From assembly GCA_029959325.1 (NCBI GenBank), contig JASCPF010000015.1, positions 1-55,457 of the forward strand: a stretch of 55,457 nt of DNA. The letters are read 5' to 3'. A model generated the notes under the pieces. It was not told where the DNA came from, ran no database searches, and saw only the letters and a program-made list of their open reading frames with translations. Below are positions 8,939-17,570 of the stretch, in pieces. The translations under genes and the position numbers were made by a program. This DNA comes from Microbacteriaceae bacterium PS02068. Its GTDB lineage: Bacteria > Actinomycetota > Actinomycetes > Actinomycetales > Microbacteriaceae. The number at the start of each line of letters is the position of its first letter. The first letter of the stretch is position 1.

Positions 8939-9092
8939 ACCGACCACTGGATCCCCGAACGGGCGGTAGGCGACAGCGGTACCGACGCGTGCAATCGGGA
9001 TCCTTCGCCGAGCGAGTCGAGGCGCTCCGCGAGCTGGAGCTCACGGAGCGCTACAGCGATGAGCGAAATCGGCAGCACGGGCCGCCGTACAG

Positions 9093-10229
9093 TCAGATCG
9101 GCCCGCGCCGCGTCGTGGCGTCGGCGCGCTCGGCGATGTCCCGAACGAGCACTGTGCGTCCGAGCGATGCGCTGAGTGTCAGGGCTTCGGCGGTGGCAAT
9201 GGAGGCGCGTGCCGCGGTGCCGTCGGTCAGCGTCGCGAGTTCCGCGCGTGCCGGATCGCCGCGAAGCAGGGAGGTGAAGTAGGCGACCTCACGCTGCATC
9301 GCGGTGCGAAGCCACTGCGGCGGACGGACGGTGAGGTCACCATAGGTGACACCACCGCCGGATCCGGTGGCGTGGTTCTCGGCTGTGCGCTCGGCGTCCA
9401 CAGCTGCGCTCTCGTGCAGCGGGAACTGCTCGACCCCCTCCTCGGTCACGAGCGTGACTCCGACGTCCTCCATGTCGATGACGAGTGACCCTCGGGTGCC
9501 CTGGACCGTCACCCGGTGTTCGGGGCGGCGAAAGACGGATCCCCATTCGACGGTCGCGTACCGGTTTCCGGGCATCGTCAGTGTTGCGAGCAGCACTGTG
9601 TCCTCGTCGCCGACGCGGGTGCCGGCCTGCGGTGCGGAGCCACTGATCATCGTCGCCGTTTCGGCGTTGCCCATGAGGTGCTGCAGAACATCGAGCTCGT
9701 GGATGTGATGGAACAGGTGTCCGCCCGATGACTCTCGTGCTTTCTTCCACCCGGGCGCGGCGGTGCCGTCCTCCCAGCCCGTGCGCACCGCGCGGCCGAT
9801 TACGAGATCGCCGATGGCGCCGTCCGAGATGAGTGCCGCCGCCCGGCGGACACCGTCCATGAAGTGCATGACGTGTCCCGCGAGGAAGGGCACGCCGGCC
9901 CGCTCGCATGCGCTGACCATGGCGTCGCAATCCGAGTAGGACAAAGCGATCGGCTTCTCGCAGAACACGGCCACTCCGCGTTCCGCGGCGGCAAGGGCGT
10001 AGTCGCGGTGGGCGTTGTTCGGCGAGGCGATGATGACGGCGTCGACCTCGGACAGTAGTTCCTCTGGCGTGGAAGCGACGTCGCATCCGGCTTCGTCGGC
10101 AAGTGCGTCGGCGTCGGCGGGGGAGTACACGCCGACGAGCTGCGCACCCGGGATGTCCTTGAGGATGCGGGCGAACTCGCGGCCGAAGTAGCCTGCGCCG
10201 ATGAGGCCGTAGCGCACCACCGCGCTCAT
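9093..10229 (-). CDS. Gfo/Idh/MocA family oxidoreductase
   Basis: The 378-residue protein has an N-terminal Rossmann fold with GAGYFGREF at 11-19, then IIASPNNAHRDYA near 70 and the family's CEKPIAL motif near 95, in which the lysine is catalytic. The C-terminal half is the usual beta-sheet substrate domain (WKKARESSGGHLFHHIHELD near 165). Such enzymes oxidise or reduce sugars and related polyols with NAD(P)H. Its stop-side neighbour is the exonuclease; its start overlaps the end of the GntR gene by 4 nt, so both are co-transcribed. Position beside a sialic-acid operon suggests it modifies a sialic acid or anhydro-sugar, as the NanX/NanOx-type dehydrogenases of this fold do; the substrate is inferred. 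Confidence 0.85.
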   Translation of the reverse strand: MSAVVRYGLIGAGYFGREFARILKDIPGAQLVGVYSPADADALADEAGCDVASTPEELLSEVDAVIIASPNNAHRDYALAAAERGVAVFCEKPIALSYSDCDAMVSACERAGVPFLAGHVMHFMDGVRRAAALISDGAIGDLVIGRAVRTGWEDGTAAPGWKKARESSGGHLFHHIHELDVLQHLMGNAETATMISGSAPQAGTRVGDEDTVLLATLTMPGNRYATVEWGSVFRRPEHRVTVQGTRGSLVIDMEDVGVTLVTEEGVEQFPLHESAAVDAERTAENHATGSGGGVTYGDLTVRPPQWLRTAMQREVAYFTSLLRGDPARAELATLTDGTAARASIATAEALTLSASLGRTVLVRDIAERADATTRRGPI

Positions 10230-10942
10230 CGGGTGGCCGCCTGGAGCGAGCGCTGGATCGGACGGTAGTGCTCGATCACCGCCTGCCGGTAGGCCGCGAC
10301 ATCGCCGCGGAGCGCCGCGGCGAGCATGTCACCGTGCGCGGACGCGGTGTCCTGGATGTCGGCGGGTACGGCGATGCCCAGTTGCGGCACGACGGCCGTA
10401 TGGACATCCCAGAACGCGCCCACCAGCTGCTCGGCGAGCTGATTGCCGGTGGCGGCGAACAGTTTCGTGTGGAAGGCGCGATCCGCCTCGAGGAACATCT
10501 CATTGCGCGAGGCCTTGTCGATCATCTCGTCGACGAGGGTCTGCAGCTCTTCGGCCGCCTCCTGGTCGCGCGCGCCCGCGACGACCTCGTCGGCGAGTGC
10601 GAGATCCAGCGCGAGGCGGACTTCGACCACTTCGCGGAGCGCGTCGAGCGAGCCGTCGGGGGAGAGGACGCCGCGGAAGACCAGCGCCTGGACCATCGGA
10701 TCGAGTGACATCGCTCCGACGTACGTGCCGTGCCCATGACGCACGTCGACGATGTCGAGAGTCGACAGCGACCGGATCGCCTCGCGCACCGACGACCGCG
10801 ACACGTCGAGCGTCTCGCACAGCTCTGCTTCGGTGGGCAATGGATCACCGGGTTTTAGACCGCGCGTGAGGATCAAGTCCTTGATCTGGTCGGCAGTCGT
10901 CGACCGGCGCATCCGCGATCCGCGCTTGTCGGCAGTTGACAT
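10226..10942 (-). CDS. GntR-family (FadR/FCD) transcriptional regulator
   Basis: Residues 12-80 form a GntR winged helix (ADQIKDLILTRGLKPGDPLP, then LDVSRSSVREAIRSLSTLDIV), and residues 95-230 an FCD ligand domain with its metal-site histidines (FHTKLF near 153 and HYRPIQ near the end). The family represses sugar-acid catabolism and releases DNA on binding an inducer. It is divergent from the sialic-acid importer operon and co-transcribed with the oxidoreductase, so it is the likely local repressor (NanR-like role). Three heptamer repeats in the divergent gap (11028-11048) are its probable operator. Confidence 0.88.
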   Translation of the reverse strand: MSTADKRGSRMRRSTTADQIKDLILTRGLKPGDPLPTEAELCETLDVSRSSVREAIRSLSTLDIVDVRHGHGTYVGAMSLDPMVQALVFRGVLSPDGSLDALREVVEVRLALDLALADEVVAGARDQEAAEELQTLVDEMIDKASRNEMFLEADRAFHTKLFAATGNQLAEQLVGAFWDVHTAVVPQLGIAVPADIQDTASAHGDMLAAALRGDVAAYRQAVIEHYRPIQRSLQAATR

Positions 10943-11018
10943 GGGGTCTCCATCCAGATCGATCTCTCGGAAGATTACAAGTTCGTTTCGCTGGTTGTGC
11001 GTATCCCGAACCCATGTT

Positions 11019-11048
11019 TATATTACGTCAGACATCAGACGTCCGACA
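11019..11048 (+). promoter_or_regulatory. Promoter and GntR-type operator of the sialic-acid operon
   Basis: A -35-like TTGTGC (10995-11000) and a -10-like TATATT (11019-11024) are 18 bp apart. Immediately downstream are three tandem heptamers TCAGACA, TCAGACG and TCCGACA (11028-11048); the last two form the near-palindrome TCAGACGTCCGA. A repressor bound here would block initiation. A further pair of GTGTCyATCCTCA repeats follows at 11051-11063 and 11070-11082, in the leader before the RBS. Confidence 0.55.
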
Positions 11049-11098
11049 AGGTGTCTATCCTCATACAGGGTGTCCATCCTCACCAACCAGGAGCACAT

Positions 11099-12694
11099 AT
11101 GAACCGAATCCTCGTCCGCGGCCGTGCGGGCCGCCTCGCGATCGCTGTGGCCGGCACCGTTGCCGCCGCAGTGGTCCTCGCCGGCTGCGGGGGCGCATCG
11201 ACCGCGCCGTCGTCCTCGGCGGCCGCTGCGGAAGTCGACCCCGACGGCATCATCGAAGCCGGGATCTCCTATGCGCTCAGCGGCAGCTTCGACCCGATGA
11301 TCGCCTCCGGCGCGGTCACCGTCGCGGCCGACTGGCACATCTTCGAAGGTCTCGTCGATCTCGACCCGGTGACGAAGGAACCGTACGCCGCGCTGGCGGC
11401 GGACATGCCGACGCAGATCGACGACACCACCTACGACGTCGACATCCGCGAAGGGGCGACCTTCCAGAACGGCGACCCCGTCACCGCGGACGATGTCGTG
11501 TTCAGCTACGACCGCGTGCTCGACCCGGGCAGCGGCTCGCTGTTCACGACCTACATCAGCTTCATCGACTCGGTCACGGCCGTCGATGACGACACCGTCG
11601 AGATCGAGACGAAGTTCCCCTTCTCGCTGCTCAACGAGCGACTGGGGATCGTGAAGATCGTCCCGAAGTCGCTCGTCGAGGCGGATGCCGAAGACTTCGG
11701 CGCCAACCCCGTCGGATCGGGCCCTTACTCCCTGGTTTCCGCCGTTCCCGAGGACAAGCTCGTCTTCGAGGCATACGCCGACTACAACGGTCCGCGTCCC
11801 GCCCAGGCGGCGGGAATGAACTGGAATCTTCTCGCCGATTCCGCGGCCCGCGTGACGGCCATGACGTCGGGCACGATCCAGGCGATGGAGGACGTGCCCT
11901 ACATCGACGTCGACACGCTCGCGTCTACCGTGGATGTCGAGAGCGTCCAGTCCTTCGGCCAGCTCTTCATGATGTTCAACACCCACGCGGCCCCGTTCGA
12001 TGACGTGCGCGTACGGCAGGCGTTCTTCTACGCCATGGACATGGACAAGATCATCCAGACCGGCATGCTCGGCAACGCCACCGCTGCGACCTCGTTCCTG
12101 CCCGACACCTACCCGAACTACCACGAGGCTTCGACGGTGTACACCCACGACGCCGACAAGGCGAAGGAGCTGCTGGCGGATGCCGGCGCCTCCGACCTGT
12201 CTATCACTCTGCTGACGACCGACACAGGCTGGGTGAAGGAGGTCGCGCCGCTCATCAAGGAGTCGCTGGATGCCGTCGGGGTGAACGTCACGCTCGACAT
12301 CGGCCAGTCCGCCGCACAGTACGCGAAGGTCGACTCCGGCGACTACACCGTGATGGTGGCGCCGGGTGACCCGTCGGTCTTCGGCAACGACCCCGACCTG
12401 CTGATGAACTGGTGGTACGGGGCCAATGTGTGGACGCAGACCCGCACCAACTGGGCGGACAGCGCCGAGTACGCGCAGCTGCGCACTTTGCTCGACTCCG
12501 CCGTGCAGGAGGAGGGCGACGCGCAGCAGGACACGTGGAACGAGGCGTTCGATCTCCTTGCCGAGCAGGCCGTGCTGTACCCGCTGTTCCACCGCAAGCT
12601 GCCGACCGCATGGAGCGCGCAGGAGCTTGTCGGATTCGCGCCGGTGCCCACGACGGGACTGTCCTTCCTCGACGTCGGCGTCGCTGCCGGCTGA
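11099..12694 (+). CDS. ABC transporter substrate-binding lipoprotein (family 5, peptide/sialic-acid type)
   Basis: The 531-residue precursor has a lipoprotein signal peptide ending in VLAGC, with C30 as the lipidated cysteine, followed by a Ser/Ala-rich linker. The mature part follows the SBP_bac_5 pattern (FEGLVDLDPVTKEPYAALA near 80, FQNGDPVTADDVVFS near 120, VRQAFFYAMD near 305). It binds the substrate outside the membrane for the downstream permeases. The ATG at 11099 is chosen because AGGAG precedes it by 5-6 nt and it places the signal peptide at the N-terminus; the longer open frame from 10997 would bury it. The first gene of the operon, it is followed by a strong hairpin. The substrate is inferred to be sialic acid or a derivative from the catabolic genes downstream. 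Confidence 0.9.
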   Translation: MNRILVRGRAGRLAIAVAGTVAAAVVLAGCGGASTAPSSSAAAAEVDPDGIIEAGISYALSGSFDPMIASGAVTVAADWHIFEGLVDLDPVTKEPYAALAADMPTQIDDTTYDVDIREGATFQNGDPVTADDVVFSYDRVLDPGSGSLFTTYISFIDSVTAVDDDTVEIETKFPFSLLNERLGIVKIVPKSLVEADAEDFGANPVGSGPYSLVSAVPEDKLVFEAYADYNGPRPAQAAGMNWNLLADSAARVTAMTSGTIQAMEDVPYIDVDTLASTVDVESVQSFGQLFMMFNTHAAPFDDVRVRQAFFYAMDMDKIIQTGMLGNATAATSFLPDTYPNYHEASTVYTHDADKAKELLADAGASDLSITLLTTDTGWVKEVAPLIKESLDAVGVNVTLDIGQSAAQYAKVDSGDYTVMVAPGDPSVFGNDPDLLMNWWYGANVWTQTRTNWADSAEYAQLRTLLDSAVQEEGDAQQDTWNEAFDLLAEQAVLYPLFHRKLPTAWSAQELVGFAPVPTTGLSFLDVGVAAG

Positions 12695-12699
12695 ACCAC

Positions 12700-12731
12700 G
12701 CGGAGGGTGCGCCTGCGGGCGCACTCTCCGC
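12700..12731 (+). terminator. Intercistronic hairpin after the binding-protein gene
   Basis: A 14-bp stem (GCGGAGGGTGCGCC paired with GGCGCACTCTCCGC, one G:U) closes on a 4-nt loop, 6 nt after the binding-protein stop. There is no U-run. Such hairpins commonly stabilise or partially terminate the binding-protein message so that it exceeds the permease level. Confidence 0.6.
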
Positions 12732-12762
12732 ACCCCGCCCACTTTCCAGGAAGGAGCGGTCC

Positions 12763-13719
12763 GTGTCGAACACGCTCCGCCTCGTCGGCCGCAGGCTTCT
12801 GCAGCTGCCGCTGATGATCCTGGGCATCACGTTTCTTGTCTTCTTCGTGATGTCCTTCTCGCCGGTCGACCCCGCTCGCACTGCTCTCGGCGAGACGGCG
12901 TCGACCGAGGCCCTCGAGGCGTACCGCGAGTCGCACGGACTGAATTCCCCGCTGCTCGTGCGCTACGTCGCCTTCCTGCTCGGGCTGTTCCGGGGTGACC
13001 TCGGCACGTACTCCGCCCGAAGCCTCCCGGTCGTCGACGAAGTCGCCCGTGCGTTCCCGATCACTCTCTCTCTGACCTTCCTCGGCCTCGCCATCGCCGT
13101 CGTCGTCGCCTTCCTCCTCGGCGTCACGGCCGCCGTCTACCGCGACCGCTGGCCCGATCAGGTCATCCGCCTGTTCGGCGTGGCGGCGCTGTCGACGCCG
13201 TCGTTCTGGCTGGCCATCCTGCTCATCCAGCTCTTCGCTTTGCAGCTGCGTGTCCTGCCGGCATCCGGCCCCTTGCCCGATCCCGCCACCGACTTCGGCG
13301 GATGGCTCGCTCGAATGGCGCTGCCGGCCCTGGCGCTGGCGGTGCCGGTGATCGGTCAACTGTCACGCGTCGTACGCGCCTCGATGGTGGAAGAACTCGA
13401 CCGCGACTACGTGCGCACAGCGCTCGGAGCTGGGATCCCCCGACCGGTCGTCGTCGGTCGCAACGTGCTGCGCAATGCCCTGATCACCCCCGTGACGGTC
13501 CTCGGACTGCGTGTGGGCTATCTCCTCGGCGGCGCGGTCGTCATCGAGGTCATCTTCGCGATCCCGGGCATGGGAACGCTGATCCTCAACGGCGTCACCA
13601 ACAACGAACCCAACCTCGTGCAGGGAGTCACGTTGGCCGTCGCGCTCGCCTTCGTCGTGATCAACATCGTCGTCGACCTGCTGTATGTGCTCATCAATCC
13701 ACGAATCCGGGCGGTGTGA
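12763..13719 (+). CDS. ABC transporter permease (DppB type)
   Basis: The 318-residue protein has six predicted membrane segments and the DppB-type layout: an N-terminal segment (LMILGITFLVFFVMSF), a periplasmic stretch with DPARTALGE and RYVAFLLGLFRGDLG, and the cytoplasmic coupling loop DRDYVRTALGAGIP followed by RNVLRNAL. The GTG at 12763 is preferred because AGGAAGGAG precedes it with proper spacing and it yields the normal family length; the open frame extending to 12412 overlaps the binding-protein gene. With the next gene's permease half it forms the membrane channel. Confidence 0.9.
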   Translation: MSNTLRLVGRRLLQLPLMILGITFLVFFVMSFSPVDPARTALGETASTEALEAYRESHGLNSPLLVRYVAFLLGLFRGDLGTYSARSLPVVDEVARAFPITLSLTFLGLAIAVVVAFLLGVTAAVYRDRWPDQVIRLFGVAALSTPSFWLAILLIQLFALQLRVLPASGPLPDPATDFGGWLARMALPALALAVPVIGQLSRVVRASMVEELDRDYVRTALGAGIPRPVVVGRNVLRNALITPVTVLGLRVGYLLGGAVVIEVIFAIPGMGTLILNGVTNNEPNLVQGVTLAVALAFVVINIVVDLLYVLINPRIRAV

Positions 13720-13724
13720 CCTCC

Positions 13725-15791
13725 ATGCGACGCAATCTCACCGAGCGGCTCTCCATCCCCGCTCTGCACTTCGGCCGGCTCTCTACGGGGTCGATCATTT
13801 GCCTCTCGATCCTCGCGGTGATCGCGCTGGCGGCGGTCTTCGCGCCTCTCGTTGCGCCGTTCGACCCGCTCGCTTCCGGCCCGCCCGTCCAGCCGCCGAG
13901 CGCCGAGCACTTGTTCGGCACCGACCGGCAGGGTCGCGACATCTTCTCGCGCCTCGTCTACGGCGGCAGGTACTCTCTCACGATCGGTCTGGGCGCGACC
14001 ATCAGCGCGCTGATCGTGGCGTCCGTCCTAGGAACCATCGCGGCAACCGCACCGAGGTGGATCTCGGAGACGCTGATGCGGATCATGGACGTCGTGATGT
14101 CCTTCCCCGGCATCGCGCTGGCCGCTGTCTTCGTCGCCGTATTCGGAAAGTCGTTGCCGGTGCTGATCTTCACGATCGCGTTCCTCTACGTGCCGCAACT
14201 GACCCGCATCGTGCGGGCGAACATCCTCGATCAGTACGGCGATGATTACGTCTCCGCCGTCAGGGTGATGGGCGCCTCGACCCCCCGCATCATCGTCAAG
14301 CACGTCGCCCGCAACACGATGGCACCTGTCCTGGTGTTCGCGACCGTTCTGGTGGCCGACGCGATTGTCTTCGAAGCGTCGCTGTCCTTCCTGCAGGCCG
14401 GCGTGCCCGACCCCGAGCCGTCGTGGGGCAACGTGATCGCGGCCGGCCGCAACCTGCTCATGAGCGGCGCCTGGTGGGCGACGTTCTTCCCCGGTCTGCT
14501 GATCATGCTCACCGTGCTGTGTCTTAATATCCTGTCCGAGGGCATGACCGACGCGATGGTCGCACCCAAGGCCCGCAGGCTCAGCGCGGATGCCGCGTCG
14601 ACGGAGGAGTCCACCAGCGCCCTGGAGGCCGCGCAGGCGCCCACCGGGTTCGACGCATCGGCGGCCGCCGTCGCCGACGGCAGGGCCTATGAGAAGCCGG
14701 CGCCCGTCGTGACCACCACAACGCCGATCCTCGAAGCGTCGACAGCCGCCGTCCCGCTGGATGAGCGCCTGGCCGAACTGCGCCGGGTCGAGCTCGCACG
14801 GAACGACCGGCTCGTCTACGCGGGCGACTCGACCCCGCTTCTCGAGGTCGAGGATCTGTCGATCTCGTTCCCGCGGCACGGCGACGTCAACGTCGTCGAT
14901 CACGTGAACTTCACCGTGCGCCCGGGGGAGACGATGGCGTTGGTCGGCGAGTCCGGCTGCGGCAAGTCGATCACCTCGCTCGCGATCATGGGGCTGCTCG
15001 ACCCCCGCGCGCAGGTCACGGGCCGCATCATGTTCGACGGCCGCAACCTGCTGGAGATGTCGCTCAAGGAGCGGGGCGCGTTGCGCGGCCACGACATCGC
15101 GATGATCTATCAGGATGCGCTGAGCTCGCTCAACCCGGCCATGCTGATCCGCTCGCAGCTGAAGCAGCTCACCTCGCGCGGAGGCACGCGCAGCGCCGAG
15201 GAGCTGATGGAGCTCGTCGGGCTCGACCCGAAGCGAACGCTTGCGTCCTATCCGCACGAGCTGTCCGGCGGTCAGCGGCAGCGAGTGCTCATCGCGATGG
15301 CCCTCACGCGTGACCCCCGCCTGGTGATCGCCGATGAGCCCACCACGGCGCTCGACGTCACGGTGCAGGCGCAGGTGATCGATCTGCTGAATAGACTGCG
15401 CGAGGAGCTCGGGTTCGCGATGGTGTTCGTGTCGCACGATCTGGCACTCGTGGCCGAGCTCGCGCACCGCATCACCGTCATGTACGCCGGGCAGGTGGTC
15501 GAACAGGGCACGACTCGAGAGCTGCTCACCCAGCCCGTGCATGAGTACACACGCGGCCTTCTCGGTGCGGTGCTGTCGATCGAGTCGGGCTCGGACCGCC
15601 TGCACCAGGTTCCGGGCACTGTTCCGTCTCCCCGCGACTTCCCCGTGGGCGACAGATTCGCGCCGCGGTCGTCGGACCCGCAGCGCAACGGTGGAGTCGC
15701 ACCGGTGCGTCGCCGGATCGCTGAGACGGATCACTTCTACGCGGGGCATCCCGATGATGCGCCGGTGCTGCCGATCGGAGGTGCACGATGA
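13725..15791 (+). CDS. Fused ABC transporter permease (DppC type) and ATPase (DppD type)
   Basis: This 688-residue protein joins two subunits that are usually separate. Residues 1-295 are a DppC permease: N-terminal membrane segment, HLFGTDRQGRDIFSRLVYGGR near 65, and coupling loop YVSAVRVMGASTPRIIVKH near 180. An Ala/Pro-rich linker of about 70 residues follows. From about 366 an ABC ATPase has Walker A GESGCGKS (408-415), the signature LSGGQRQR near 513, Walker B VIADEPTTALD near 537 and the C-terminal peptide-transporter extension. The ATG is 5 nt after the preceding stop. Fusion would fix permease and ATPase at 1:1; the partner half-ATPase is the next gene. No frameshift is needed to read the fusion. 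Confidence 0.9.
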   Translation: MRRNLTERLSIPALHFGRLSTGSIICLSILAVIALAAVFAPLVAPFDPLASGPPVQPPSAEHLFGTDRQGRDIFSRLVYGGRYSLTIGLGATISALIVASVLGTIAATAPRWISETLMRIMDVVMSFPGIALAAVFVAVFGKSLPVLIFTIAFLYVPQLTRIVRANILDQYGDDYVSAVRVMGASTPRIIVKHVARNTMAPVLVFATVLVADAIVFEASLSFLQAGVPDPEPSWGNVIAAGRNLLMSGAWWATFFPGLLIMLTVLCLNILSEGMTDAMVAPKARRLSADAASTEESTSALEAAQAPTGFDASAAAVADGRAYEKPAPVVTTTTPILEASTAAVPLDERLAELRRVELARNDRLVYAGDSTPLLEVEDLSISFPRHGDVNVVDHVNFTVRPGETMALVGESGCGKSITSLAIMGLLDPRAQVTGRIMFDGRNLLEMSLKERGALRGHDIAMIYQDALSSLNPAMLIRSQLKQLTSRGGTRSAEELMELVGLDPKRTLASYPHELSGGQRQRVLIAMALTRDPRLVIADEPTTALDVTVQAQVIDLLNRLREELGFAMVFVSHDLALVAELAHRITVMYAGQVVEQGTTRELLTQPVHEYTRGLLGAVLSIESGSDRLHQVPGTVPSPRDFPVGDRFAPRSSDPQRNGGVAPVRRRIAETDHFYAGHPDDAPVLPIGGAR

Positions 15792-16606
15792 ACGAGTCGC
15801 GGGACGAGCCGATCATCGAACTGCAGGATGTCCACGTGCGGTTCAAGACGCGGACTTCCGGGTTGTTCCACAAGAGCTACGTCGACGCATTGGCGGGAGT
15901 ATCGCTCACTGTCACGCGCGGCCAGACGCTCGGGATCGTGGGCGAGTCCGGGTCGGGCAAGTCGACCGCGGCCAAGGTCCTGGTCGGACTGGAGCAGCCG
16001 ACCGCCGGGCGCGTGGTGTTCGCCGGCGAGCCGGTCACGACCTTCAACCGTGACATCCGCCGCAGGCTCGGCCGGATCCTCGCGGTCGTCTTCCAGGACC
16101 CGGCGACGGCCCTCAACGCCCGCATGACCATCAGGGACGCGCTGCTCGATCCCATGCAAGTCCACCGGATCGGCTCGCCCGCGGATCGGGCGCGCCGCGT
16201 ACGCGAGCTGATCGGACTCGTCGGCCTGCCGACGTCCGCGCTCGATGCTCTGCCCGGACAGTTGTCCGGGGGTCAGCGGCAGCGCGTGGCGATCGCCAGG
16301 GCGCTGGCACTGGACCCTCAGATCATCGTGGCGGACGAACCGACGTCGGCTCTCGATGTCTCGGTGCGTGCGCAGATCCTCAATCTGCTGACGGACCTCA
16401 AGAACGAACTCGGCCTCGGCATGGTGTTCATCTCGCACGACATCCAGACGGTGCGCTACCTGTCCGATGAGATCGCCGTGATGAACAAGGGGCGGGTCGT
16501 CGAGCACGGCGATGCGGCCCGCGTGTTCGAGGCGCCTTCAGATCCCTACACCCGCTCGCTGCTCGGTGCGGCGCCTTCCCTGCTGACCGCATCCACCCTC
16601 TCCTGA
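15788..16606 (+). CDS. ABC transporter ATPase (DppF type)
   Basis: The 272-residue ATPase has Walker A GESGSGKS (52-59), Q-loop FQDP near 101, signature LSGGQRQR near 160 and Walker B IVADEPTSALD near 180. It pairs with the ATPase half of the preceding fusion protein to power import. The ATG overlaps the upstream stop by 4 nt (ATGA), which indicates translational coupling. Its N-terminal 30 residues include the family's FKTRTSGLFHKSYVDAL insert typical of OppF/DppF. Confidence 0.9.
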   Translation: MNESRDEPIIELQDVHVRFKTRTSGLFHKSYVDALAGVSLTVTRGQTLGIVGESGSGKSTAAKVLVGLEQPTAGRVVFAGEPVTTFNRDIRRRLGRILAVVFQDPATALNARMTIRDALLDPMQVHRIGSPADRARRVRELIGLVGLPTSALDALPGQLSGGQRQRVAIARALALDPQIIVADEPTSALDVSVRAQILNLLTDLKNELGLGMVFISHDIQTVRYLSDEIAVMNKGRVVEHGDAARVFEAPSDPYTRSLLGAAPSLLTASTLS

Positions 16607-16628
16607 ACGACAAGAACTGGAAGTCACC

Positions 16629-17570
16629 ATGTCGCACACGTCCTCCCCTCGCTTCTCCGGCGTCGTCCCGCCGGTCGCCACGCCCCTCCATTCCGATGGC
16701 ACGATCGATCACGATTCGCTGCGCAAGCTGATCTCGCACCTGATCGACGCCGGCGTCAACGGCCTGTTCGCGCTCGGGTCCACCGGTGAGACCGCCTACC
16801 TGACCAACGCGCAGCGCGTCGAGGTCGTCAGCACCATCGTGTCCGCGGCCGATGGGCGCGTCCCCGTCATCGCTGGGGCGATCGAGCTCACATCGGCCCG
16901 CGTCGCCGAGCTGGCTCGCGAGCTCGAGGCGGCGGGAGTCGACGCGATCGTCGCGACCGCACCGCTCTACACGCTCAACTCCATGTCCGAGATCGCCGCC
17001 CACTTCCGTTCGATCGCCGACGCGATCAGTGTGCCGCTGTGGGCATATGACGTGCCCGTGCGCGTGCACACAAAACTGAGTGCAGCGCTCCTGCTGCAGC
17101 TCGCTGAGGAGGGCGTCATCGCCGGAGTCAAGGACTCCTCGGGCGATGACGTCTCCTTCCGGCGCCTGGTGGCGGCGAACGAGGCCGCCGGTCACCCTTT
17201 GCAGCTGCTCACGGGCCACGAGGTCGTCGTCGATGCGATGGGCCTCGCCGGCGCTGACGGCGTCGTGCCTGGTCTGGCGAACGTCGATCCCGCGGGCTAC
17301 GTGCGGCTCTGGGATGCCGTCGCCAAGCGCGACTGGGAAGCCGCTCGCACCGAGCAGGAGCGCCTCAACAGCCTTTTCGAGATCGTCTTCCAGCCGAAGG
17401 GGCTCTCACCGGACGCGACCGGCGTGGGCGCGTTCAAGGCCGCCATGACGATCCGGGGCCTGATCGCCACAGGCACGATGGCTCGCACGGTGGAGCCGCT
17501 CGACGGGGACACGATCGAGCGGATCACTGGCATCCTCGCCGAGCTGGATCTGTCGCCGGCAGCATCCTGA
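16629..17570 (+). CDS. nanA: Dihydrodipicolinate synthase/N-acetylneuraminate lyase family aldolase
   Basis: The 313-residue protein is a class I aldolase of the DapA/NanA family. The carboxylate-binding GSTGE motif is at 50-54, the tyrosine of the Y-x-x-P motif at Y140 (AYDVP) and the Schiff-base lysine at K168 (GVKDSSGD). NanA cleaves N-acetylneuraminate to N-acetylmannosamine and pyruvate. Location just before a NanK-like kinase and NanE makes this role far more likely than lysine biosynthesis. The family is functionally broad, so a related 2-keto-3-deoxy sugar substrate is possible. It starts 22 nt after the ATPase gene in the same operon, with GGAAG upstream. Confidence 0.82.
   Translation: MSHTSSPRFSGVVPPVATPLHSDGTIDHDSLRKLISHLIDAGVNGLFALGSTGETAYLTNAQRVEVVSTIVSAADGRVPVIAGAIELTSARVAELARELEAAGVDAIVATAPLYTLNSMSEIAAHFRSIADAISVPLWAYDVPVRVHTKLSAALLLQLAEEGVIAGVKDSSGDDVSFRRLVAANEAAGHPLQLLTGHEVVVDAMGLAGADGVVPGLANVDPAGYVRLWDAVAKRDWEAARTEQERLNSLFEIVFQPKGLSPDATGVGAFKAAMTIRGLIATGTMARTVEPLDGDTIERITGILAELDLSPAAS

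Noticed and set aside
8989..9092. Plus-strand reading (VQSGSFAERVEALRELELTE and onward) after the exonuclease gene.
   Set aside because: It runs into the antisense of the oxidoreductase gene and matches nothing; kept out as probable chance frame, although a decayed fragment cannot be excluded.
11018..12742. Long minus-strand frame of 574 codons opposite the binding-protein gene.
   Set aside because: It is a shadow of the GC-rich plus-strand gene: Arg/Val/Gly/His-biased with no domain, while the plus strand has a full lipoprotein signal and family motifs.
14028..15749. Long minus-strand frame of 573 codons opposite the permease-ATPase fusion.
   Set aside because: Same shadow effect; the plus-strand frame has all ABC motifs.
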